From positions 3,203,501-3,267,500 of the forward strand of contig CATNEN010000041.1 of assembly GCA_950097015.1 (NCBI GenBank): a stretch of 64,000 nucleotides of DNA, written 5' to 3'. Below, in pieces: positions 34,956-46,020 of this stretch; the first letter of the stretch is position 1, and every line of letters starts with the position of its first letter. The notes under the pieces are model-generated. The model was given only the letters and a program-made list of their open reading frames with translations. It ran no database searches and had not been told where the DNA came from. This DNA is from Macrostomum hystrix. Taxonomy: Eukaryota; Platyhelminthes; Macrostomidae. The translations under genes and the position numbers were made by a program.

Positions 34956-36100
34956 ATACATTCCCAGTAATGGGGGATTCGAATCGATTCAAAAGAAAGA
35001 GGCTTTGAATTGGTTCATAAGAACGGGGATTGGAATTGATTTATATGAATAGGGATTCTAATTCACGAGCATTGGGGTTTAAAAGGATTCACAAGTAATA
35101 TGTCCAGTTAGCATATATGCCAGTGCGAGAAAGACTTTAAATAAGTTAAATGAATAAGTGAAATGACTACAATGGATGAAATATGTTCAGTTCCATGAGA
35201 ATTCGAGCAGATTGGCTGGCTGGGCCATTGCGGACCCCTCCACAATGCGTCACCACCACAGACGCGGTCTCGGTCTGTTCTTGCGTTCGCGGGGGGCCCC
35301 AATCGATTTCATTGTGTGCCTTTGTTTGATCGCTTTGTTTGAAAAAGTCGCGGGTTCAGCTCTAAAGTTCTCCCATTTCTTGGCCCCAGGCGGGCTCACT
35401 GCATGTACACTGACTGCGTGACACAACTAAAGCAGAGAGGGAGGGACAGCTTTGAATGACTGGTTTGAACTGGTCCCTCCTCATAATATTCGGTTACGTA
35501 ATCAGAACCCTGGCCGTGGGCCTGAAGAGCCTCCATCGGCTCGATCTCACGTGACTGCCAACCGCTCGTGGAGAGCGAGAAAAGCGCGCCTTGACAGGCC
35601 CAGCCCAGCGTTCACTGAGAGTGGGGTGCTTGTTACGCAACAGCCAGCCATAGACCCTTCTATCTCCTGCGCGCTGGACCGTCCACCCAATAGGTGGGTT
35701 GGCACAGTCATCACTGCCTGACCCACTCATACGAGCGTACAGCGCTCTCGCCTTGAAGCCGTGGGGGCGCCCTCCCCTCAAACCCTCCCCTCAAACCTCC
35801 CCAATCCCTCCATATTTTGGGCTCCATAAAACAGGCGAGCACCGGCGGCCGTCTTCTGCTGCTCCCTGTCCCCGCCCTGGCTGCCATGCTTGGGTTCGAC
35901 CCGGCTCTCAGGTAAGACTCCGCTGTCTCCCTTGCCATCTCAGGCGCTTCAAATGTCCACGTGAGAAATGCTATCTGGATCAGTGCTAAATGCTGATTCC
36001 AATTCACGTGCCCAGTTGAAGCTCTCCGCCTTGGCAAGACTTTGCATCAGATTTTTCTCTTGGCTGCAGTTGCCAGGCCCCAACTGCGAGGCCCGCTCTG
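34956..36100. other. Intergenic DNA between minisatellite and SINE
   Basis: Decayed copies of the 30-bp unit persist to about 35050. The rest (35170-36100) is GC-rich and without a recognisable gene. A short ATG frame with a good donor (gtaaga at 35911) has no supporting homology. Confidence 0.4.
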
Positions 36101-36470
36101 GGGGCCGGTGGCAGAGCGGTCAACGCATTTGCCTCTCGCACCACGGTCCCTAAGTTCGATTCCGCGGCGAGGCCACATTTATTTGGGGCGCAGCCGCGAA
36201 GAAAAGGCTTGGGGGCTTGTCGAGCAATTTACGGCCTTGGAGGGCCAACCTCCAAGGTACAGTGATATTAGGCAAGGTACACTGCCTGGCGTTAAGACAG
36301 TCAGGGCAGATATACACCTGTGTGCCTTGTGTATGATATCTGAATGCGTACGTATGTACTCAGGAGTCAGCGAAATGAGCAGAATTGCTTCCTCACTGGC
36401 TGTGGGTCTGCTCACAAGTTACCATTTAATTAATTGACATCGATTATTATGGTTATTATGGATATTACTC
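36101..36470 (+). mobile_element. tRNA-derived SINE, copy 1
   Basis: The head has a pol III A box (gtggcagagcggtcaacgc, near 36108) and B box (agttcgattcc, near 36152), spaced as in a tRNA. A body of about 250 bp and an AT-rich tail with tta/att words follow. It matches a second copy at 39759 over its whole length, including cgcggcgagg, gggcgcagccgcg and ctcaggagtcagcgaaatg. The tRNA part is not a functional tRNA because it lacks a proper acceptor end. Confidence 0.82.
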
Positions 36471-36627
36471 TAATTAATATTATGCAAAATGTCAATAAAT
36501 TCTAGATATTTTACACACATTCAGTAGAAATGTAGATTATCTCAAAATTTTATCTTTCAGAATGAAAAAAGCCCAGTAGTTTCAGCAAGAAATTTTTTCC
36601 GTACATCAGTGCTAACTCTGGGCGTGC

Positions 36628-37680
36628 GTGCATGAGCTGACCATCACGAATCTGTCAGTGCTAACGCTGGGCGTGCATGAGCTGACCATCACGAATCTGT
36701 CAGTGCTAACGCTGGGCGTGCTTGAGCTGTCCATCACGAATCTGTCAGTGCTAACGCTGGGCGTGCTTGAGCTGACCATCACGAATCTGTCAGTGCTAAC
36801 GCTGGGCGTGCATGAGCTGACCATCACGAATCTGTCAGTGCTAACGCTGGGCGTGCTTGAGCTGACCATCACGAATCTGTCAGTGCTAACGCTGGGCGTG
36901 CTTGAGCTGACCATCACGAATCTGTCAGTGCTAACGCTGGGCGTGCATGAGCTGACCATCACGAATCTGTCAGTGCTAACGCTGGGCGTGCATGAGCTGA
37001 CCATCACGAATCTGTCAGTGCTAACGCTGGGCGTGCATGAGCTGACCATCACGAATCTGTCAGTGCTAACGCTGGGCGTGCATGAGCTGACCATCACGAA
37101 TCTGTCAGTGCTAACGCTGGGCGTGCATGAGCTGACCATCACGAATCTGTCAGTGCTAACGCTGGGCGTGCATGAGCTGACCATCACGAATCTGTCAGTG
37201 CTAACGCTGGGTGTGCATGAGCTGACCATCACGAATCTGTCAGTGCTAACGCTGGGCGTGCTTGAGCTGACCATCACGAATCTGTCAGTGCTAACGCTGG
37301 GCGTGCATGAGCTGACCATCACGAATCTGTCAGTGCTAACGCTGGGCGTGCATGAGCTGACCATCACGAATCTGTCAGTGCTAACGCTGGGCGTGCATGA
37401 GCTGACCATCACGAATCTGTCAGTGCTAACGCTGGGCGTGCATGAGCTGACCATCACGAATCTGTCAGTGCTAACGCTGGGCGTGCATGAGCTGACCATC
37501 ACGAATCTGTCAGTGCTAACGCTGGGCGTGCATGAGCTGACCATCACGAATCTGTCAGTGCTAACGCTGGGCGTGCATGAGCTGACCATCACGAATCTGT
37601 CAGTGCTAACGCTGGGCGTGCATGAGCTGACCATCACGAATCTGTCAGTGCTAACGCTGGGCGTGCATGAGCTGACCATG
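36628..37680. repeat. 45-bp minisatellite
   Basis: About 23 copies of a 45-bp unit containing gctgaccatcacgaatctgt, with only a few substitutions. The period is a multiple of three and lacks stops in some frames on both strands, hence false ORFs of 366 and 440 codons. Confidence 0.96.
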
Positions 37681-37707
37681 AACAGTTTCGAAGGATTTCC
37701 GAAGGGA

Positions 37708-37985
37708 TTGCATGATGGGAGTGCATGACTGGGGATTCTGATGGGAGCGCATGACTGGGGATTCTGATGGGAGTGCATGACTGGGGATTCTGATGGGAGC
37801 GCATGACTGGGGATTCTGATGGGAGCGCATGACTGGGGATTCTGATGGGAGTGCATGACTGGGGATTCTGATGGGAGTGCATGACTGGGGATTCTGATGG
37901 GAGTGCATGACTGGGGATTCTGATGGGAGTGCATGACTGGGGATTCTGATGGGAGCGCATGACTGGGGATTCTGATGGGAGAGCA
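37708..37985. repeat. 26-bp minisatellite
   Basis: About ten copies of a 26-bp unit containing gcatgactggggattctgat. It lies 27 bases beyond the 45-bp array. Confidence 0.95.
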
Positions 37986-38114
37986 TAAATAGGACTCTTA
38001 TCGGAATATCTGACTGGAGATTATTCAGGAGAATTCTGATAAGGGAATCTGATTGGGACAGTCTTTGCATTAGCGAGCAACTGGCAAGAGCAGATTTCCC
38101 AGAAAACTGACAGC

Positions 38115-38642
38115 GCGTAGGCTTATATTTGCGGCATTCACATTGAATACTGAGTGACCCTCTCAGCACATAGGCTTATATTTGCGGCATTCACATTGAA
38201 TACTGAGTGACCCTCTCAGCACATAGGCTTATATTTGCGGCATTCACATTGAATACTGAGTGACCCTCTCAGCACATAGGCTTATATTTGCGGCATTCAC
38301 ATTGAATACTGAGTGACCCTCTCAGCACATAGGCTTATATTTGCGGCATTCACATTGAATACTGAGTGACCCTCTCAGCACATAGGCTTATATTTGCGGC
38401 ATTCACATTGAATACTGAGTGACCCTCTCAGCGCGTAGGCTTATATTTGCGGCATTCACATTGAATACTGAGTGACCCTCTCAGCGCATAGGCTTATATT
38501 TGCGGCATTCACATTGAATACTGAGTGACCCTCTCAGCGCGTAGGCTTATATTTGCGGCATTCACATTGAATACTGAGTGACCCTCTCAGCACATAGGCT
38601 TATATTTGCGGCATTCACATTGAATACTGAGTGACCCTCTCG
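38115..38642. repeat. 53-bp minisatellite
   Basis: About ten copies of a 53-bp unit containing taggcttatatttgcggcat. Units differ mainly at cacata versus cgcgta/cgcata. Confidence 0.95.
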
Positions 38643-39325
38643 GCTGTTCAGCAAAGCAGAATTTAGAACCCGAAGCAGACCCCTTATCACATCAGCATAA
38701 GTCGCAGCAGCAGGGATCGGGATGTCATAAAGTACAAATTGTTGCCTTTGCAATCCCAAACAATATACTGCTTGAGCTTGTGATGTCTCCACATGGGCCA
38801 CTGTCCCTGCATCTGTAGTGCTCAAATTGGGTTTTGAGTAGGACTTTTTGCCTAGAAAAAGACGGATTAAAGGCTGAGAGCAGCAGAAGACAATCTCCCT
38901 GCATGCGCTCCATTCTCATAGACAAAGGCGAGCGACATCTGCCTCTCTGGGAAAGGAAGAAGTGTTCCAGACTGCGCGAGGGCAGAGATGAAGCCGATAT
39001 TGTTCCAGCATCCCTACGGCGAAATCGCCAGTTTCTGTCTTAACTCTCCCCCTGCTTCCTCTATTCTCCCGATGCATTTCTTTATCCCATCAGGGCTGAG
39101 CGTACAGCTGCTACTCATCCCCTGCGGGCTCGCGACTTTTCCGCTGCCCCAGCCTCTGCTGTTGCCAAGGCTGCCGATCGGACACGGCTTGCCAGTGGCT
39201 GGGACGGGAGCTGGGGTGGCTGCCGCTTCTCGGGCTGAAGAGACGGGCGGGCAGCGAGGGCGAGCCGGCTGGCAAGCAGTTCATTCCTTTTGCAGCCAGC
39301 GGCAGGCTCTGGTAACAGCTTTGAT
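38643..39325. other. Intergenic DNA upstream of the CFAP97-annexin gene
   Basis: No gene is recognised. It probably contains the promoter of the gene starting at 39546, but no TATA box is evident. Confidence 0.35.
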
Positions 39326-39329
39326 ACAT

Positions 39330-39545
39330 TACCGGCTGTCAGTCCTGAGTTCTTGTCTGAGCTCCACCACCACCGGCTGTCAGTCCTGAGTTCTGGTCTG
39401 AGCTCCACCACCACCGGCTGTCAGTCCTGAGTTCTGGTCTGAGCTCCACCACCACCTGCTGTCAGTCCTGAGTTCTGGTCTGAGCTCCACAACCACCGGC
39501 TGTCAGTCCTGAGTTCTGGTCTGAGCTCCACCACCACCGGCTGCA
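39330..39545. repeat. 41-bp tandem repeat directly before the CFAP97-annexin start codon
   Basis: Five copies of a 41-bp unit containing ctgtcagtcctgagttctgg, ending a few bases before the ATG at 39546. It is therefore in the 5' untranslated or promoter region. Confidence 0.93.
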
Positions 39546-42500
39546 ATGGATCCGGTCAGCTTTGCCTCCTCCAGCAAGCTGCTTGAGCTGCGTTGGGCTC
39601 GCGAGGGACATCGGAGACATCGGCAGAAGGTGTGGCTCGGCTTGCTCAGCTGCGTGTTGTCGAGTGGAGGGCTGTGGAGAGCGGGAGAGCGGGAGAGCGG
39701 GAGAGCGGGAAGAGAAGGAAACGGAGAAAAGAAGGCTCAGCGGAAACGCGCTTATGGTGGGGTTGAGTGGCAGTGCGGTTAACGCGATTGCCTCTCGCAC
39801 CAAGGTCCCTGATCTCGATTCCGCGGCGAGGTCACATATATTTGGGACGCAGCCGCGGAGAGAAGGCTTGGGGGTTTGTCGCGCAATTTACGTCAACCTC
39901 CAAGGCACTGGTGCCACTGCCTGACAATCAGATAGTCAGGGCAGATGTACGCTCATACGCACCTGTGCAGGGTATACAAACGGTATCTGTGTGCGTGTGT
40001 GCTCAGGAGTCAGCGAAATGTGCCGAATTTCCTCCTCGCTGGATGCGGGTCTAGTATCAACTAAATGATGTGCCATTTCCCGTAGCCCTCCGGCAATTAT
40101 TAATGACTATTAATGCGTTTGCTGAGCAGGCGAAGAAGCTCTCAGAAGTAGTTGGCATTGTTGGGACCAGGATGGTCGCAAACTCGGCCGTTTTCTTGTG
40201 CAGCCAAAATCACCAACAGCCTCACCCTCCCGATTCCAGGTGAGCTGCATCAAGTCCTCGCAGGCCCCGCAGTCGGAGCCGCCGCCGAAGTCCTTCCCGC
40301 ACCTGACCGTCCGACTGAAGAAGATGCAGCAGGAAGAGGAGAGGAACGCGGAGATCGACCGGCAGAACCGGCTGCTCGTGGAGAGGTTGAGCGGCATCAT
40401 CAGCAAGCCATCGCAGCGGCTGGACAACTGGAATCCGTACGAGTCCCAGCAGCTACAGATGTGAGTGTGAGAGCTTTGAGAACTGTGAGCAGCTGAGTAA
40501 GGGTCCCAGCAGCTACAGATGTGAGTGTGAGAACTTTGAGAACTGTGAGCAGCTGAGCAGAGTTTCTCTCCCAAACTCGTCGCCGTGGACACTGAGCCTT
40601 TGGAAATACTGTTCGTATGCGCTTTGGCTGGGACCGATAGTTGCTGGTTCATATGGACAATGGTAAGAATAGCATGCATGCATGCCCAGCTGACGGAAAT
40701 TCTGCCTGACATTTCAGCGTGCAGAAGAACTCAGAGCGGCGACGGCGTCAGCGAGCGCTGATGCAGGACAACCAGATCATGTCCAGCCGTCTGCTGGGCA
40801 TCAGGTCCAGCTATGACCACAACGAGTGGGTCAGTGAAACTTTCAGAGATGCCTTACTACTTCTTGCACGTATCACTGGGGTTTGATTTAGGAATTTTGC
40901 TTTCCGCTCAGGAGAAAAACTACAGGCGGCATCAGCATATTAAGGAAATGCTGGACAGCACGACCAAGGACTACAGCTACAGCACTGGCGCCAGGAGGGC
41001 CGGTGGCACGGTTAGAATTCACATTGTTGATGTACGATTGATTACACTGACTCTGCTAGGCCCGTGACACTCACTCCCCATGGACTCTGCTAGGCCCGTG
41101 ACACTCACTCCCCATGGACTCTGCTAGGCCCGTGACACTCACTCCCCATCGACACTGCTTAGAGTCAGCCAGTAACATTCACTCCCCCTAGACACCCTGT
41201 TAAACGTCAGCCAGTGACACTCACTCCCCATCGACACTGCTTAGAGTCAGCCAGTGACACTCACTCCCCATGGACACTGCTAGGCCCGTGACACTCACTC
41301 CCCATTGACACTGCTTAGCGTCAGCCAGTGACACTCACTCCCCATCGACACTGCTTAGCGTCAGCCAGTGACACTCACTCCCCATCGACACTGCTTAGCG
41401 TCAGCCAGTGACACTCACTCCCCATCGATACTGCTTAGCGTCAGCCAGTGACACTCACTCCCCATCGACACTGCTTAGCGTCAGCCAGTGACACCATAAC
41501 TTACACCCGAATTCGCTGAAATTCAGGGCTCAGACTTGGACTCGGATCGGGTGGAGCACAGGGGTCGCAGGGTTCCGTCGCCGATGCCGTCATCGATGAG
41601 CTCAGTATCAGATGTAAGAAATGAAACGCATTTATACCATGAAAATTAAAACGGAAGCAAGGTGTGCAATTGAAACTTTCAAATCATTTGAACATTCAGC
41701 CTACTGAAACTCACTCAAAGCAGTGGAGGGCGAATACCAAGCCGGTGAGCACTCTTTCTTTTTAAGCATTGTTAAGACTCAAACGCAGGGTAATGAATGA
41801 GCATTGCATATTGCATTCCTGAGCAGGGCAAGCCGCGCCAGGGACTGCAGAATCTGTACGACAACGAGGCCCGGATGCTGATGAAGGTGTGCAACAAGAT
41901 TGGTGAGTCTGAGCTGGATGCTGATGAAGGTGTGCAACAAGATGGGTGAGTCTGAGCTGGATGCTGATGAAGGTGTGCAACAAGATGGGTGAGTCTGAGC
42001 TGGATGCTGATGAAGGTGTGCAACAAGATGGGTGAGTCTGAGCTGGATGCTGATGAAGGTGTGCAACAAGATGGGTGAGTCTGAGCTGGATGCTGATGAA
42101 GGTGTGCAACAAGATGGGTGAGTCTGAGCTGGATGCTGATGAAGGTGTGCAACAAGATGGTGAGTCTGAGCTGGATGCTGATGAAGGTGTGCAACAAGAT
42201 GGTGAGTCTAAACCAAGGACCACCATCTGAGCTGGTGTCACTCAACACTTGACACCAGTCAAGTCAAGTGGTGCCCTATTGCGAATATAAAAAAAGATTA
42301 ATATTAATAGAAAAAATCCCTAAAACACGGCACCCTGCAGTCCAGCCCAACGAGATACTTATCAAATGCCTGGTAAAGAAGCCGCCGAGGCAGCGACAGG
42401 CCATCCGGGTCCGATTCAGGGAGCTGTACGACCTGGTGAGTGCGCGGAGCCTTTGATAAGGTGTGCTCAGAGCTCAGAGCTCATTGACCTGGTGGGTTCG

Positions 42501-44725
42501 CGAAGCCTTTGATATGGTGTGCTCAGAGCTCAGAGAGACCTAGTCACAATGGCGTTACCCAGTAGCAGACATCAGTTTAGTGTCAGATGAAGCATTAAGC
42601 TGTTAGTTAATCTGTACCAAAGACATTGTGCCCACTTCTAAGATGCAGGCAAGGGCACCGCAGTCAGCTAACGCATGCTTTATTCGCCACCCTTGGCCAG
42701 GATCTGGAGAGCCAGCTGAAACAGTCCCTGGCCAAGGAGTACCGCGGCGTTGTCGAGGGCCTGCTGCACAACCCTTACCTGAAAGTCGTGACGGAGCTGC
42801 ACACCAATGTGAAGGCAAGCTGCAAACTGATGATGAGCTCATTGTATTGAACTGATTGCACAACAAGCGGAAGCCGCAAATTCCTGTTCATTGCAGGACA
42901 TCGACCCATTCGCTCTGCTGACTCGGTGCACGCAGTATGACAAAGCCTGCTTGAAAAACCTGCTGGACGTCTACAAAAAGCGTAAGAGGGGAACTCATGA
43001 GAGCATCATTGCCCTTGTCGATTTATACTACTCAGCTTTATGAGTAGTATGGTGTACAGCTAAACTTGATTGGAAGAATTTCACTCACATTCACTCACAT
43101 TCACTCACATTCACTCACATTCACTCACATTCTCTCACATTCACTCACATTCACTCACATTCACTCACATTCTCTCACATTTACTCACATTCACTCACAT
43201 TCACTCACATTCACTCACATTCACTCACATTCACTCACATTCACTCACATTCACTCACATTCACTCACATTCGCTCACATTCACTCACATTCTCTCACAT
43301 TCGCTCACATTCACTCACATTCACTCACATTCACTCACATTCACTCACATTCAATCACATTCACTCACATTCACTCACATTCACTCACATTCACTCACAT
43401 TCACTCACATTCACTCACATTCACTCACATTCACTCACATTCACTCACATTCAAATTCATTAAACTCAATCGATCCCATTGCAGACTACAGCTCCACACT
43501 GGACTCGGACGTGTCCGACTTTTTCGGCGACCCAGACACTCGCGAGCTGACCTCAGCCGCTCTGGCTGGCCTGCTGAGCCGCCGTCCCGTGACCTCAGCC
43601 GACCTCGATGACCTCAGCCAGGAGGCCGAACGGCCGTTCCAGCCAGAGGGGCGGCTTCTGCAGGGCTTGCGGACGCACGGCCCAGCGTACCTGGTCGAAC
43701 TCGAAGCTGCGGGCCTGGCACCGCGGGCACTCGATGGGGTCGAAGTAGGTGGAGGAGCTGGCGCAGTCTACCGGCACCTGCTGGAACTGACAAACAAGCG
43801 ACCGCAGGTGGAGGCTATCACCAACGGGCTAGAGGCGCTGATGACAGGCGACCTGCGCGAGCTCATTCACCTGCTCCAGCTACTCGGCGAGGTGAGGTGC
43901 TGGGCAGGGGTCACTGGCAGGAGGGTTGGAATTGGGGCTTCTGCCAGTTGGTGAGATGCTGGGCAGGGGTCACTGGTAGGAGGGTTGGAATTGGGGCTTC
44001 TGCCAGTTGGTGAGGTGCTGGGCAGGGGTCACTGGTAGGAGGGTTGGAATTGGGGCTTCTGCCAGTTGGTGAGATGCTGGGCAGGGGTCACTGGTAGGAG
44101 GGTTGGAATTGGGGCTTCTGCCAGTTGGTGAGGTGCTGGGCAGGGGTCACTGGTAGGAGGGTTGGAATTGGGGCTTCAGCCAGTTGGTGAGGTGCTGGGC
44201 AGGGGTCACTGGTAGGAGGGTTGGAATTGGGGCTTCTGCCAGTTGGTGAGATGCTGGGCAGGGGTCACTGGTAGGAGGGTTGGAATTGGGGCTTCTGCCA
44301 GTTGGTGAGGTGCTGGGCAGGGGTCACTGGTAGGAGGGTTGGAATTGGGGCTTCAGCCAGTTGGTGAGGTGCTGGGCAGGGGTCACTGGTAGGAGGGTTG
44401 GAAGTGGGGCTTCAGCCAGTTGGTGAGGTGCTGGGCAGGGGTCACTGGTAGGAGGGTTGGAAGTGGGGCTTCAGCCAGTTGGTGAGGTGCTGGGCAGGGG
44501 TCACTGGTAGGAGGGTTGAAGCAATGTTACATAAAAAGCATATGCTTCTTCTACAACTGCTACTGCCGCCACCTGCAGTCCCCATCCGTGCTGTCGGAGG
44601 TGAGCTACCAGGTGGAGAAGTCCCGTTCCGTAAGCCTCCGTGAGCTACTCTCGGCCCGCTGCCCAGGAGACACCGGGCCAGTCGTGAGCGCGCTGCTCCC
44701 CGCGAACTCACGCAGGGCCTCCTGA
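39546..44725 (+). CDS. CFAP97/Hemingway-like domain joined to diverged annexin repeats
   Basis: Twelve exons: 39546-39629, 40204-40460, 40718-40829, 40912-41010, 41527-41613, 41724-41744, 41827-41902, 42341-42435, 42701-42814, 42897-42981, 43485-43891, 44579-44725. They total 527 residues in phase. Residues about 10-165 match the CFAP97/Hemingway family (RLKKMQQEEERNAEIDRQNR, then LDNWNPYES), linked to cilia and axonemes. A Ser/Arg-rich segment follows, then annexin-like repeats from about 225 (RQAIRVRFRELYDLDLESQL and DPFALLTRCTQYDKACLKNL). The annexin GxGT calcium-binding loops are missing, so calcium-dependent lipid binding is doubtful. The link is a 21-base microexon (41724) plus exon 41827. 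One intron (42815) uses a GC donor. If the microexon is wrong, this could be two adjacent genes, but the annexin part has no obvious start of its own. Confidence 0.68.
39759..40112 (+). mobile_element. tRNA-derived SINE, copy 2, in the first intron of the CFAP97-annexin gene
   Basis: It has the same head (gtggcagtgcggttaacgc A box; gatctcgattcc B-box region with a degenerate start), the same body and the same end (ctcaggagtcagcgaaatg) as the copy at 36101. It ends in ttattaatgactattaatg. It lies in the sense orientation of the host gene. Confidence 0.8.
40442..40560. repeat. Two-copy 59-bp duplication spanning an exon-intron junction
   Basis: The exon end (tcccagcagctacagat) plus its donor (gtgagtgtgag) and the following bases are repeated once, at 40444 and 40503. 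The two copies are almost identical. It looks like an early stage of the junction-anchored arrays seen in other introns. Confidence 0.9.
41050..41490. repeat. 34/40-bp minisatellite
   Basis: About 11 copies of a unit containing gtgacactcactccccatcg, with a 34-bp form (aggcccgtgacac) and a 40-bp form (ttagcgtcagcca). It lies between the exons ending at 41010 and starting at 41527. Confidence 0.93.
41877..42205. repeat. 43-bp junction-anchored minisatellite
   Basis: About eight copies of a 43-bp unit. The first lies in the exon ending at 41902: the exon's last 26 bases (gatgctgatgaaggtgtgca and following) and the donor gtgagt are contained in every unit. Confidence 0.95.
42425..42535. repeat. 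Two-copy ~57-bp duplication spanning an exon-intron junction
   Basis: gacctg plus donor gtgagtgcgcggagcctttg (42430) is repeated with some changes at about 42487 as gacctg plus gtgggttcgcgaagcctttg. The copy's donor is weaker (gtgggt). Confidence 0.82.
43080..43455. repeat. 10-bp satellite (ttcactcaca)n
   Basis: About 37 copies of attcactcac in register, with rare changes. It fills the intron between 42981 and 43485. Confidence 0.97.
43890..44515. repeat. 59-bp junction-anchored minisatellite
   Basis: About ten and a half copies of a 59-bp unit that begins exactly at the donor of the exon ending at 43891 (g then gtgaggtgctgggcagg). Every unit carries a gtgagg or gtgaga donor-like word. Confidence 0.95.
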
Positions 44726-44814
44726 TGGAGCTGAGCCTCTGGAAGCGATGAACAAAAATGCGTTGGGATAATTTTATCAAAAACTTGCGACCTGTTTCCT
44801 TCTTTTTCCTTCTT

Positions 44815-45135
44815 AGTCCTACGCCTTTGTCTGTCTGTGTCCTACTGACTCCCACATATGGCTGTCCCCGCTTAGTCCTACGCCTTTGTCTGTCTGTGTC
44901 CTACTGACTCCCACATATGGCTGTCCCCGCTTAGTCCTACGCCTTTGTCTGTCTGTGTCCTACTGACTCCCACATATGGCTGTCCCCGCTTAGTTCTACG
45001 CCTTTGTCTGTCTGTGTCCTACTGACTCCCACATATGGCTGTCCCCGCTTAGTTCTACGCCTTTGTCTGTCTGTGTCCTACTGACTCCCACATATGGCTG
45101 TCCCCGCTTAGTTCTACGCCTTTGTCTGTCTGCTT
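44815..45135. repeat. 59-bp minisatellite downstream of the CFAP97-annexin gene
   Basis: Five to six copies of a unit containing tacgcctttgtctgtctgtg, starting about 90 bases after the stop codon, probably in the 3' untranslated region. Confidence 0.93.
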
Positions 45136-45530
45136 TCGTCCACCTATTCAGAAAGTCTTTGAATATCTTTGCGGTGCGACAACAGAAATTTAGGAGGAAA
45201 ATTTCTAAATTAAATTAGATTTTTCCTCCGCTATACTCGACAAAGATGCACTTGACAAGCTGTGCATTTAGCTCTGCTGCGCAATGCAGTGATGCTATCC
45301 ACAAAAGTCCCAATTGTAAGGCCGAGGCTGCAGCCATAGCAGTTGGTAACAAGGGAAATGTTTGCTAAAGCTCTGGCTGCCAGGTGCGGCTTGTAGGTTA
45401 ATGCGGTTTCCAGTTGCTGTGTCAGTGGCCTGTCACCTGGCCTGAGAGAATGGAATCAAGAATACTTTTTGCTTTTTTAATAATTGGCATGAGATCTGGC
45501 TTCATATTTGGCATTCTGTTGTGGGAAACT
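45136..45530. other. Intergenic DNA
   Basis: Nothing recognisable beyond an AT-rich stretch. Confidence 0.35.
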
Positions 45531-45534
45531 GTTC

Positions 45535-46020
45535 ACTGTGAACATGCAGGGATACTGAGGACTGTGAACATGGGATACTGAGGACTGTGAACATGGGACA
45601 CTGGGGACTGTGAACATGGGATACTGAGGACTGTGAACATGGGACACTGGGGACTGTGAACATGGGACACTGAGGACTGTAAACATGGGATACTGAGGAC
45701 TGTGAACATGGGATAGTGGGGACTGTGAACATGGGACACTGAGGACTGTGAACATGGGACACTGGGGGCTGTGAACATGGGATACTGAGGACTGTTAACA
45801 TAGGATAGTGGGGACTGTGAACATGGGACACTGGGGACTGTGAACATGGGATAGTGGGGACTGTGAACATGGGACACTGAGGACTGTAAACATGGGATAC
45901 TGAGGACTGTGAACATGGGATAGTGGGGACTGTGAACATGGGACACTGAGGACTGTGAACATGGGACACTGGGGGCTGTGAACATGGGATAGTGGGGACT
46001 GTGAACATGGGACACTGAGA
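45535..46020. repeat. 23-bp minisatellite
   Basis: About 21 copies of a 23-bp unit containing gggatactgaggactgtgaa, with cactgg and tagtgg variants. Minus-strand frames through it are artefacts. Confidence 0.95.

Noticed and set aside
33342-35008. Series of overlapping 10-residue-repeat ORFs up to 350 codons
   Set aside because: Produced by the 30-bp array in several frames and both strands.
35884-35911. Short ATG frame ending at a gtaaga donor
   Set aside because: Only nine codons, with no acceptor in phase and no homology.
36101-36180. tRNA gene
   Set aside because: A and B boxes are present but the sequence does not close into an acceptor stem and is followed by a SINE body.
36612-37934. 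Long ORFs on both strands (440 and 366 codons)
   Set aside because: The 45-bp and 26-bp repeats lack stops. Both strands being open is a period effect, and no start or splice context supports a gene.
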